The notes under the pieces were generated by a model that did no database searches, was not told where the DNA came from, and worked only from the letters and a program-made list of their open reading frames with translations. Below, piece after piece: positions 1 to 7,267 of a stretch of 64,000 bases of DNA. The translations under genes were made by a program, and so were the position numbers. The DNA comes from Mucilaginibacter sp. OK268 (GTDB lineage: Bacteria > Bacteroidota > Bacteroidia > Sphingobacteriales > Sphingobacteriaceae), in assembly GCF_900103125.1 (NCBI RefSeq), contig NZ_FNJV01000003.1:310001-374000 (forward strand). The letters are read 5' to 3'. Position 1 is the first letter of the stretch. Every line of letters begins with the position of its first letter.

Positions 1-431
1 GAGATATCCTTCAGATCAGAAGACAACGTTGGTACAGCCGAAATAAGCAAGGCATATTTGGGCGAAAATGCCTTTTGAAAAGTAATGGGAACCGAAATAG
101 CGTGGAAATTATTGCCGCCAAACTGATTGCCCATGCCAGAAAGAAACAGACCGCTATATCCTATTCCTGCAAGTAAAAAATCAACTTTTCCGTTTTGCAT
201 TTTGCTGTATAAGGGTAAGGTCAAGTTTCCGTTTACTTGCTGTATATTCATGTCCTTACCATTAATTTTAAGGGGGGAATAAGTATAATCGGCTTCAAAT
301 GAACCTAAATTCGGGACCGACTTTATGGGTGCTGCAACACCTTCTTCTACCGGTGTACTTTGCTGTGCCTGTGCTGATAGCGCGAATGAAACTGAAACTA
401 TCGCAATTAAAGACAAGATCTTTGTTTTCAT
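1..431 (-). CDS. Partial secreted beta-barrel-like envelope protein (3' end outside window)
   Basis: Only the first 143 codons lie in the window; the gene runs off the left edge. It opens with a clear signal peptide (MKTKILSLIAIVSVSFALSA, then QAQQ). The visible mature part is rich in alternating hydrophobic and polar residues (GNLTLPLYSKMQNGKVDFLL), which fits transmembrane strands of an outer-membrane porin-like protein. I infer envelope location; the family is not identified. The ATG at 429-431 directly precedes the signal peptide, so the start is well supported. About 400 bases separate it from the structured repeat element at 827-1110, which lies upstream in its transcription direction. 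Confidence 0.7.
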   Translation of the reverse strand, partial: MKTKILSLIAIVSVSFALSAQAQQSTPVEEGVAAPIKSVPNLGSFEADYTYSPLKINGKDMNIQQVNGNLTLPLYSKMQNGKVDFLLAGIGYSGLFLSGMGNQFGGNNFHAISVPITFQKAFSPKYALLISAVPTLSSDLKDI

Positions 432-826
432 GAGTTGTTGTGTGGGGTTATTTTTTTTTGATAATTTGATAATTTGTTTGCCAAATCGGCTGCCAGGCGG
501 ATCCTTCCTTGCATACAGTTTAGCACCATTGTTTTTATTAATATTTCTCTTGAAACACGCTCAGGTTCATTTACCCTTACTCGTTATGAAAATTATTCTG
601 AGATACAGTCAGGCTATATCCCGTTTACCCTTAGCCTGTATTTAAATTATTTTCGGCAAATGACATTTTGATGATTAAACTCCTTAGCAGTAGTGCTGGT
701 AAAATAGAAGGTATAAAATACCATGATTGAAAATTCAATCTTAAAAAAGGCCAGAAATAAGAGCAATGAGAATGCTCAGGTATTATCCTGCAGAAATTGA
801 TAAGACACCTCCGAGTTGGTGATGAA
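432..826. other. Non-coding interval, no recognised feature
   Basis: A+T-rich spacer upstream of the leftward envelope gene. The short open frames here have no coding character, and I see no tRNA, clear terminator or operator. A promoter for the leftward gene probably lies here, but no convincing box was found. Confidence 0.4.
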
Positions 827-1110
827 AAAACTTTTTAAACCTTAAATTTTAACACTTTTCTGCTCAAAAACGAGGTAAAAACGGGTGAAAATTCATTCAA
901 AACCATCGATTTTAACACTTTTTAACAAATTTTAACACGGTTTTGAGCAGTTTTGAAAGGTTTAAAAAGTATTAAATAATTGACAATCAAATATTTGAAT
1001 ACAAAATGATCAATTTTTGGTCTATATTTTCCTTTAACAAAACGGCCCGGTTCTCTTTTTTATCAGAAAACCAGGCCGTTGCTTATGGTAAAAATACGAA
1101 AATTCGGGCA
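827..1110. repeat. Structured intergenic element, copy 1 of 2
   Basis: This is the partner of 35250-35531, in the same orientation and nearly the same length. Shared blocks in order on the plus strand are: a start box AAAACTTTTTAAACCTTAAA followed by TTTTAACACTTTT; several TTTTAAC repeats (around 846-938); the block GTTTTGAAAGG plus TTTAAAAAGTATT (about 950-973); TTTTTGGTCT (about 1014); a G+C-rich hairpin at 1041-1080; and the end box ATACGAAAATTCGGGCA (1094-1110). Bases 830-843 and 957-970 form a perfect 14-bp inverted repeat. Flanking genes on both sides run leftward, so the minus strand may be the functional one. No reading frame is shared by the two copies. The family is unrecognised. 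Confidence 0.75.
1041..1080 (-). terminator. Hairpin inside structured element, terminator-like on minus strand
   Basis: AACGGCC pairs with GGCCGTT, and GGTT with AACC after one mismatch. On the minus strand the stem is followed by TTTTGTT, a weak U-tract, so it could end transcription of the regulator gene at 1132-1458. The equivalent hairpin in the second copy (35465-35505) keeps its pairing despite sequence changes. Confidence 0.5.
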
Positions 1111-1131
1111 CAAAACCAAGACAGACACACC

Positions 1132-1458
1132 CTATTTTGCCTCATCCTTACCGGCCGACAGTAAGGCCAATACATCATTCTTCAAATGATCGGGTATCAA
1201 GATAATGCTTTGGGAAACCTGCCCTATATCCTGGATCCCGACCGGTGTTTCGGGGGCAGGACTACGGTAGCCTTTCAGAATAAAACAGCCTTTTTCGTTT
1301 TCATATTGCACGGTTATTCTTAATTCGGTAAGCAATTGGATGTCACGATATAGCGTACGGGTACTGATGTGGAATTTTTCTTTTAAATAATCAACCGTTA
1401 CCACCTTTTGGGTTTGTAAAACGGCCAGCACCTCCAATAGCCTGTCTGTCCTGTTCAT
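1132..1458 (-). CDS. Short DeoR/WYL-type HTH regulator (HTH only)
   Basis: A 108-aa DNA-binding protein. Residues 1-60 form a helix-turn-helix of the HTH_11/DeoR type (RTDRLLEVLAVLQ at the start, recognition-helix region ISTRTLYRDIQLLTEL), as in WYL-domain activators. The usual 200-residue WYL ligand domain is missing; instead there is a 45-residue tail with no recognisable fold. No frameshifted WYL remnant is visible downstream: the stop is followed at once by the structured repeat element. It is probably a genuine small regulator, since similar HTH-only versions are known in Bacteroidota, although a truncated relic is possible. Its target is unknown. The receptor gene upstream on the same strand is separated from it by a repeat cluster. 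Confidence 0.75.
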   Translation of the reverse strand: MNRTDRLLEVLAVLQTQKVVTVDYLKEKFHISTRTLYRDIQLLTELRITVQYENEKGCFILKGYRSPAPETPVGIQDIGQVSQSIILIPDHLKNDVLALLSAGKDEAK

Positions 1459-1524
1459 TTCGTTTTGTATTTCTATACAAAACTGGTACAGTGCCGTGAC
1501 AGCAGTATGTCAGTAATGATTTGA

Positions 1525-1630
1525 GGAGCAAGGATTTTTGGAGTAAGGAGCAAGGATTTTTTGATTTTGGGCAAAGATCCTTATCCTTGCTCTTTCTGTC
1601 CTTGTTCCTTACTCCATAAGTCTTTGCTCC
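1525..1630. repeat. GGAGCAAGGA inverted-repeat cluster, copy A
   Basis: Degenerate 15-17-base units of the form GGAG(C/T)AAGGATTTTT on the left half are answered by their reverse complements (CCTTGCTC, CCTTGTTCC, TTACTCC, CTTTGCTCC) on the right half, so the whole can fold into a long imperfect hairpin. It begins 66 bases upstream of the HTH gene and ends 4 bases short of the stop codon of the receptor gene at 1635. Same family as 5582-5730 and 41875-42050. Confidence 0.8.
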
Positions 1631-1634
1631 AATA

Positions 1635-4103
1635 TTAATCTTTCCTCAGCCTATCTCTTTCGTCACCGGTAGTCTGTTTGGCCTGGCCGCTTGCGTGGAT
1701 GCTGCCAAATGATTTGGAATAGGTGAGTTTGATGATGGGGAACTTGCTTGATTCTGTGCGCACATCCACATAGCTTTTGATATTAAAAGGCTCCTGCGTT
1801 AAGGTTCCGTAATAAACATGCACCCGGATGCTCCTTAAAATATCGGCTACAGAAAGCTGAAAACTCCCGCCGTTATTATTCAGTTCCTTTTTTATGCCCG
1901 CATTGAGTGAGCCCAAGCCATTTATTTTTGTGGTACCGTTATACCATTGCGAATTATACCAGCCCGAAAGCTCGAATGAATATTTTTTCGGTAATTTAAA
2001 TGACTCATTAAAGTTGAATGTATAAATAAAATAGCTTTTCTGGAACGGAAATGCCGAATAGCCGCCCCCTTTAAACTGGCTCAGTCCGCCTGTAAAGCTG
2101 TAGGTCATATCCCACCAGTTGCTTACCTTAAAGGGCAGGTTTGCCTGAAAAGTAAGGTTGTTTTGATAGCTCAGGTTTTGTGGTGATATGTAAAGCAGGT
2201 CTTTTGACGGCCCGGTACTGAGCTGATATCTCGCTATGGGGTTATCGTCGCGACTGTAAAGCAGAGAGAATGAATAATCATGGTAATTATAACCCAGTTT
2301 AATGTTATTGGTGATGGTTGGTTTCAGGAAAGGATTGCCAGTATACACCGCCGTAGGGTCGCTGTAGCCAACATACGATGCCAGGTCGTTATAAGTAGGC
2401 CGACTGATTCGTTTGCTATAGGACAATTGCAACTCGGCGTTTTCGTTCAGTTTTTTCGAAAATAATATAGTGGGGAACAGTACGCCCAGTTTACGGTTAA
2501 CCAGGCTTTTACCCGTATTAGGATCGGTCATGTCGGTGTAGGAATACTCGTACCTTGCCCCTACAGTTAGGTTCATAGACGGGCTTATCTGCGCATTAAA
2601 TGAAGCATAAGCCGCACCGATCCCTTCTTTCATATAGATCTCATTGGCCGATTCTGTTCTTTTAACCCAGTTATTATCCAGTAGGCTTTCCAACCCCGAT
2701 GAACTGGCGCTGGTTGTATAGGTTCCTTTGATACCTGTTTCCAGTTTCAGCTTAGGGTTCAGCTGTTTGGTGTAATCTACCTTAGCTACCCCAACTTTGA
2801 TAGTTGTAGCAGCAAAACCTCTTTGTTGGGGTGAATTCAAACTGTCGTTAGTCCCCGCCACCTCACCATGCTTATTAACAAAGGAGGTTTGCACCTGCGA
2901 TGGGTTATCGTTATGGTAATAAATATAATCAGCGCTAAAGCTAATCTTATCGTTGGTATTTATTTGTCTGTCGATACTTATCGAGCTTACCAGGTTGTTC
3001 CACCGGTTTTGGAAGGTGTTAACGCCATCATACATCAATAAAGAATCGGGCAATACATTATAGCCTGCATGATTTGTAGTTATAAGGGCTGCATTGCTGG
3101 TATTATAGGTGAGGTTACCGCTTATGGTAGTTTTTGTATTGACTTTTATATCCGCCCCGACACTGGCATTTTGATCGTTCTGCACGCGTTTGGCATAACT
3201 ATCGAAAATAACTGCAACATCGCCACCCCAAAAAGGCATATTCTGGGAACTGGTTATAAACAGATCGGTATAGGTTCTGTCGTGCGAAAAGGTGTAGGAA
3301 CCGTATAAATTCACATTTTTTGTATTGTGTGCCAGGTTCAAACTGGTCATCCCCTTTTCGCCCCAACCATAGCCGCCCGTTGCCGAAAATGAGCCATTGG
3401 TACCCTGTTTCTTATTCTTTTTGGTTACTATGTTAATGATACCCGCGCTGCCTTCGGCATCGTAACCGGCCGGTGGTGTGCTGAGCAATTCTATTTTTTC
3501 GATGTTCGCGGCGTTCATTCCGCTGAGCATATTGACTACCTGATCCATCGGCATACGCATCAGTTTGCCATCCATCATCACCATTACCCCACCTTTACCA
3601 TTTAAATTGATACTGTTGTTGCGATGATCGATGACCACACCCGGCGATCGCTCCAGAACCTGCAGCGCGGTACTCCCTTTGGTCATTAAACTACTTTCTA
3701 CATTCACCACCATGCCATCCGGACGCTGCTGGTACAGCGGTTTACTGGCTTTGATCACTACCTCGCCTAATTGCCGGGTACTTTCCTGCATCACGGTAGT
3801 ACCGAGATCTTTATTGGCAGAACGAGAGTTGATCTCAAAAACCGGAGAATCCCAGGTTTGGTAGCCAACGCTACTGAGCCGGAGTTTATAAGTCCCCGCC
3901 GCGATATTTTCTATGTGATAAATACCGTTGGCATTGGTTTGCGTATTTTTTACTACCAATGTATCCACTGCTTTAAGGAGCGATACATTAGCAAACACGA
4001 GCGGCTTGCCATCAGCTGCAACAAGCTTGCCGTTTATCTGCCCAAAAGCGTTTTGCAACAGCAGAAAGGCTAATATATTCAAACAGAGCATTTTCGTTTT
4101 CAT
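1635..4103 (-). CDS. Outer-membrane beta-barrel receptor (TonB-receptor-like, CarboxypepD_reg + plug + barrel)
   Basis: An 822-aa outer-membrane protein. The signal peptide is MKTKMLCLNILAFLLLQNAFG; a carboxypeptidase-regulatory-like domain follows (INGKLVAADGKPLVFANVSL), then a plug-like region with a conserved segment ending in EGSAGIINIVTKK, and a long Tyr-rich strand region resembling the 'outer membrane protein beta-barrel' family. The ATG at 4101-4103 is chosen because it starts the signal peptide exactly; a TTG eight codons upstream is less likely. The C-terminus (TTGDERDRLRKD) is polar rather than aromatic, which is common in this family. It is divergent from a LytS/LytTR pair, so regulation by that pair is plausible but inferred. 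The ligand is unknown. Confidence 0.85.
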   Translation of the reverse strand: MKTKMLCLNILAFLLLQNAFGQINGKLVAADGKPLVFANVSLLKAVDTLVVKNTQTNANGIYHIENIAAGTYKLRLSSVGYQTWDSPVFEINSRSANKDLGTTVMQESTRQLGEVVIKASKPLYQQRPDGMVVNVESSLMTKGSTALQVLERSPGVVIDHRNNSINLNGKGGVMVMMDGKLMRMPMDQVVNMLSGMNAANIEKIELLSTPPAGYDAEGSAGIINIVTKKNKKQGTNGSFSATGGYGWGEKGMTSLNLAHNTKNVNLYGSYTFSHDRTYTDLFITSSQNMPFWGGDVAVIFDSYAKRVQNDQNASVGADIKVNTKTTISGNLTYNTSNAALITTNHAGYNVLPDSLLMYDGVNTFQNRWNNLVSSISIDRQINTNDKISFSADYIYYHNDNPSQVQTSFVNKHGEVAGTNDSLNSPQQRGFAATTIKVGVAKVDYTKQLNPKLKLETGIKGTYTTSASSSGLESLLDNNWVKRTESANEIYMKEGIGAAYASFNAQISPSMNLTVGARYEYSYTDMTDPNTGKSLVNRKLGVLFPTILFSKKLNENAELQLSYSKRISRPTYNDLASYVGYSDPTAVYTGNPFLKPTITNNIKLGYNYHDYSFSLLYSRDDNPIARYQLSTGPSKDLLYISPQNLSYQNNLTFQANLPFKVSNWWDMTYSFTGGLSQFKGGGYSAFPFQKSYFIYTFNFNESFKLPKKYSFELSGWYNSQWYNGTTKINGLGSLNAGIKKELNNNGGSFQLSVADILRSIRVHVYYGTLTQEPFNIKSYVDVRTESSKFPIIKLTYSKSFGSIHASGQAKQTTGDERDRLRKD

Positions 4104-4358
4104 GACCAGTTTATTTATCCGGTTCAAAGGAATGGCCGTGACAGGTAAGAGAAAAACGAGAATGACCAGCGGTCGTTTATAATTGATAAACTACACAAAA
4201 CCGCGCAAAAGCTATAAAAACCGTGATTAAGAGGTCCAAATTACCGCTTATACATCGGGTGATGTAAGTGGTCAATTACTTGATGGCATTCATGTATCAG
4301 GGATGTATAATTAGTGGCAATTGCGTATCTTTAAATAAGTTGCCGAAAAACATTTTAT

Positions 4359-4455
4359 TGTAGAGACGTATCACATGCGTCTCTAAACCATACAGAGATA
4401 ACAGGCAAGGAGCACACACAATTGAGAGACGAGACGCATGTGATGCGTCTCTACA
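4359..4455. repeat. GAGACGCAT palindromic repeat, copy A
   Basis: Two arms, TGTAGAGACGTATCACATGC and its near reverse complement ending GATGCGTCTCTACA, are separated by about 45 bases; each arm is itself close to palindromic (CGCATGTGATGCG). It ends 9 bases before the ATG of the sensor kinase, so it lies within that gene's untranslated leader or promoter. The rest of 4104-4464 is A+T-rich, holds the divergent promoters, and shows no other gene. Confidence 0.8.
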
Positions 4456-4464
4456 TATAGGAAA

Positions 4465-5619
4465 ATGAGCACATTAACAGCCGATAAATTAAGCCAGAAC
4501 TGGTTGTTTAAATACAAGCTATACCACATCCCGTTTTGGTGTGTGTACAACTATTTTTGGTATACGATTGCCGTTGGCGATGCTTTGGCAGCCGCTCACT
4601 CCATGTTTTTTTCGGCTTATACCGTCAAGATTTTTTCCTATGTGATCTTCCAAGCGCTCGCGGTATATTTCAATCTCTATTTCCTGATACCACGGTACCT
4701 CGAGAAAAACAGGCTTACCGAGTACATCATTTACCTGGCTATAACCATTGCCTGCACTTCGTCGCTGATCAACACTGGTTATTATTTAAGCGCTTTTTTT
4801 GCTCATTGTACTATAACAAAAATGTTTGGGGCTGAGGCTGGTAGTTTTTTTCATTTTTATAACACCTCGCTCCCATCCACTTTGGCCAGTATGACGCTGG
4901 CCATGAGCATTAAACTCACCAAAAACTGGATCCAGGCCGCGCGAAAGCAGCAGATGATGGAGAAGGAAAAGCTGGAAACGGAACTCAAGTTTTTAAAATA
5001 CCAGTTTAACCCGCATTTCCTGTTCAACAGTATCAATTCTATCTTTTTCCTAATCCACAAAAATCCGGATATGGCTTCCGATTCACTGGCCAAATTTTCG
5101 GGGCTGCTGCGGTACCAGCTTTATGAATGTAACGATCAGCAGATATCGCTCGATAAGGAGATCACCTACCTGAAAAATTTTATCGAGCTGGAAAAACTTC
5201 GTCAGAATAACAATGTGGAGGTGATATTTGAAGTTGAACAATCCAACACCGAATACCTGGGCATAGCGCCGTTTATACTCATGACCTTTGTGGAGAATGC
5301 TTTTAAGCATGTATCAAAACATAGCGACATCCCCAACTGGATCAGCATAAAACTGAGTACCAACGAAGGCCAGCTGGATCTGCTGATCACAAACAGCACA
5401 TCGCCCGACGAAGCCAACGAAGTGGTTACTTATGGCGGCATTGGTTTAAAAAATGTACAGCGCAGGCTGGATCTGGTTTACCCCGGCCAGTACGAACTGA
5501 ATATACAGCATAGCAACAATTGTTTTGAGGTTAAGCTCCGCTTAAAACTGAGCGAACTGGGATTTGAGAACAATGACTTTTGGAGAAAAGAACAAGGGTT
5601 ATTGGAGCAAGGACTTTAG
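4465..5619 (+). CDS. LytS-type sensor histidine kinase
   Basis: A 384-aa membrane kinase. The N-terminal half carries about four hydrophobic segments (for example VKIFSYVIFQALAVYFNLYF and YIIYLAITIACTSSLI). A short coiled coil leads into the His_kinase domain with the phosphoacceptor motif QFNPHFLFNSIN (His184), then an HATPase domain with N-box FVENAFKH (about 275-282) and G-box YGGIGLKNVQ. It should phosphorylate the LytTR regulator encoded 124 bases downstream. Oddity: the last dozen codons (WRKEQGLLEQGL) and the stop codon are made from the GGAGCAAGGA repeat cluster, so the native end probably lay near SELGFE and was extended by the repeat. The start ATG lies just after a palindromic repeat. 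Confidence 0.92.
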   Translation: MSTLTADKLSQNWLFKYKLYHIPFWCVYNYFWYTIAVGDALAAAHSMFFSAYTVKIFSYVIFQALAVYFNLYFLIPRYLEKNRLTEYIIYLAITIACTSSLINTGYYLSAFFAHCTITKMFGAEAGSFFHFYNTSLPSTLASMTLAMSIKLTKNWIQAARKQQMMEKEKLETELKFLKYQFNPHFLFNSINSIFFLIHKNPDMASDSLAKFSGLLRYQLYECNDQQISLDKEITYLKNFIELEKLRQNNNVEVIFEVEQSNTEYLGIAPFILMTFVENAFKHVSKHSDIPNWISIKLSTNEGQLDLLITNSTSPDEANEVVTYGGIGLKNVQRRLDLVYPGQYELNIQHSNNCFEVKLRLKLSELGFENNDFWRKEQGLLEQGL

Positions 5620-5730
5620 GAGCAAAGAGTGAGGACTTTTGGAACAAGGAGCAAGGATAAAAGGAACAAAGAACAAGGATTCATAGAACAAAGAAAAAAT
5701 CCTTGCTCCTTACTCCATAAATCTTTGCTC
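5582..5730. repeat. GGAGCAAGGA inverted-repeat cluster, copy B
   Basis: Several GGAGCAAGGA/GGAACAAAGA units at 5588-5690 are followed by the complementary arm CCTTGCTCCTTACTCCATAA plus ATCTTTGCTC, which is nearly identical to the right arm of copy A. The cluster overlaps the last codons and stop of the sensor kinase and fills the gap to its response regulator. Confidence 0.8.
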
Positions 5731-5743
5731 AAAAAAAATAAAG

Positions 5744-6484
5744 ATGATCAACTGTGTAATTATTGACGATGAACCACTGGCACGGGAAGGCCTGGCTAAC
5801 TATGTAAGGGAGGTTGATTTTTTACAATTGACAGGCACCTGCGAAAACCCGATCGCACTAATGAAACTGCTGGATGAGTACCCGGTCGACCTGATATTTC
5901 TGGATATACAGATGCCCAAAATGAATGGCATCGATTTTTTAAAGATCGTGCAGAATCCGCCCATGGTTATTATTACCACGGCCTACCCCAGTTACGCGTT
6001 GGAAGGGTTTCAGCTTAATGTGCTTGATTATTTATTGAAACCAGTTACGTTTGATCGTTTCTTTAAATCAGCCAATAAAGCTAAGGATTATCACCGGCTG
6101 CTAACTCAATCGGCCCAAAGCGGGGTTCAAAAAGAAGAACCTGATGCCGACTATTTCTTTATCAAATGCGGTAATAAATACGAGAAGATCTATTTCGACG
6201 ACATACTGTACGTAGAGGGCATGCAAAACTACGTGAGCATTTACACGGTAAAAGGCAAGTACATGACGCTGCTAAACCTCAAAAACCTGGAGCAGAACCT
6301 GGACAGCCGGGCTTTTATCCGCGTGCATAAATCATACATCGTCTCCATCAGTAAAATAGAGGGACTGGAAGGCAACGAGATCTTTATCCAAACCCACCGC
6401 ATCCCCATCAGTCGCAATTACCGCGAGCTGGTAATAGCCCAAGTGGTGGAGTGTAAGTTATGGGATAAAATAAAGTTGTCTTGA
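5744..6484 (+). CDS. LytTR-family response regulator
   Basis: A 246-aa cytoplasmic regulator. The receiver domain spans about 1-120 (VIIDDEPLAREG; phosphoacceptor Asp54 in IFLDIQMPK; conserved Lys in LLKPVTF). The C-terminal LytTR DNA-binding domain spans about 135-240 (KIYFDDILYVEGMQNYVSIY, then FIRVHKSYIVS and IPISRNYRE). It is the cognate partner of the upstream LytS-type kinase. The pair sits divergent from the outer-membrane receptor at 1635-4103, a plausible but unproven target. The ATG at 5744 immediately precedes the receiver beta-1 strand. Confidence 0.93.
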   Translation: MINCVIIDDEPLAREGLANYVREVDFLQLTGTCENPIALMKLLDEYPVDLIFLDIQMPKMNGIDFLKIVQNPPMVIITTAYPSYALEGFQLNVLDYLLKPVTFDRFFKSANKAKDYHRLLTQSAQSGVQKEEPDADYFFIKCGNKYEKIYFDDILYVEGMQNYVSIYTVKGKYMTLLNLKNLEQNLDSRAFIRVHKSYIVSISKIEGLEGNEIFIQTHRIPISRNYRELVIAQVVECKLWDKIKLS

Positions 6485-6500
6485 GGATATTAAATTGGCC

Positions 6501-6573
6501 TGTCACCCTGAGCTTGTCGAAGGGTCGCGCGCAGAGGCCTGCCCACCATGCTTCGACGGAGCTCAGCATGACA
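6501..6573. repeat. TGTCACCCTGAGC-type palindromic repeat
   Basis: TGTCACCCTGAGCTTGTCGA and a right arm containing TCGACGGAGCTCAGCATGACA form an imperfect hairpin between the response regulator and the SUKH gene. This belongs to a widespread class of Bacteroidota intergenic palindromes (TGTCAnnCTGAGC). Confidence 0.7.
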
Positions 6574-6594
6574 CCCGCTAACATAAATTGATTT

Positions 6595-7104
6595 ATGGAA
6601 ATAAAATATCAAACCGTACTAAATAATAACCCTGTAATTAGGCCAACAGCAGGTGATATGGCTGATGGACGTGATCATTCTTTTGTTCTTAAACCACTAA
6701 CTATTGATGAGATCATCAGTTTAGAAACTACTTATAATAGCGGCAATCAATTCCCTACCTCCTTGAGAGAACTGTTGTTCATTGCTGGCCAGGATTGTTA
6801 CGTTTTGGATTATGGGTTGAATGAAAATCAGGAAGAAATGCAGGACGATGCCCGTGGGTGGTTAGTAGATCGGAGTCTCAATATCATTACACGACCTTTC
6901 TTTGTGATAGATGTGCATAGAGGAAGCTCTGTTTTTTTATTTGTGTATTTGGATGAAGGAATAAATGATCCAATAGTATACCAAGCTGATTTAGATAGTA
7001 ACTTAGATCCAGGCTACTCCAGATTAATGAGTCTCGAAGCTGGCCTGTCATCATTTGTAAACGCCAGAATCAGTTATCTCCTACGTGGGATTAACCCCTA
7101 TTGA
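6595..7104 (+). CDS. SMI1/KNR4 (SUKH) family protein
   Basis: A 169-aa cytoplasmic protein. The segment KPLTIDEIISLETTYNSGNQ followed by FPTSLRELLFIAGQ matches the start of the SUKH fold, and the rest (DPGYSRLMSLEAGLSSFVNARI) fits its end. SUKH proteins often act as immunity factors against secreted nuclease or other polymorphic toxins, but many are solitary with unknown roles. No toxin gene is adjacent. The gene looks more A+T-rich than its neighbours and is bracketed by intergenic repeats (6501-6573 and 7138-7248), which suggests an acquired or mobile cargo gene; this is inference. Confidence 0.75.
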   Translation: MEIKYQTVLNNNPVIRPTAGDMADGRDHSFVLKPLTIDEIISLETTYNSGNQFPTSLRELLFIAGQDCYVLDYGLNENQEEMQDDARGWLVDRSLNIITRPFFVIDVHRGSSVFLFVYLDEGINDPIVYQADLDSNLDPGYSRLMSLEAGLSSFVNARISYLLRGINPY

Positions 7105-7137
7105 ATTTTATAAATTCAAAACCTTAATAAAACCCTG

Positions 7138-7248
7138 TGTCATTTCGAACGAGGTACGAGGAGAAATCTTTTGCGTTGGACTCATCGCGCGCAAAAGATT
7201 CTTCGCTGTCGCTCAAGAGATAGTTTCACCCTCCGGTCGAAATGACAT
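7138..7248. repeat. TGTCATTTCGAAC-type palindromic repeat
   Basis: A left arm, GTGTCATTTCGAACGAGGTA, and a right arm ending GGTCGAAATGACA, with an inner AAAGATTCTTCGCTGTCGCT segment. It lies between convergent genes. Related by architecture to 47143-47230. Confidence 0.75.
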
Positions 7249-7267
7249 GACGTATTTTTCCTACCTC

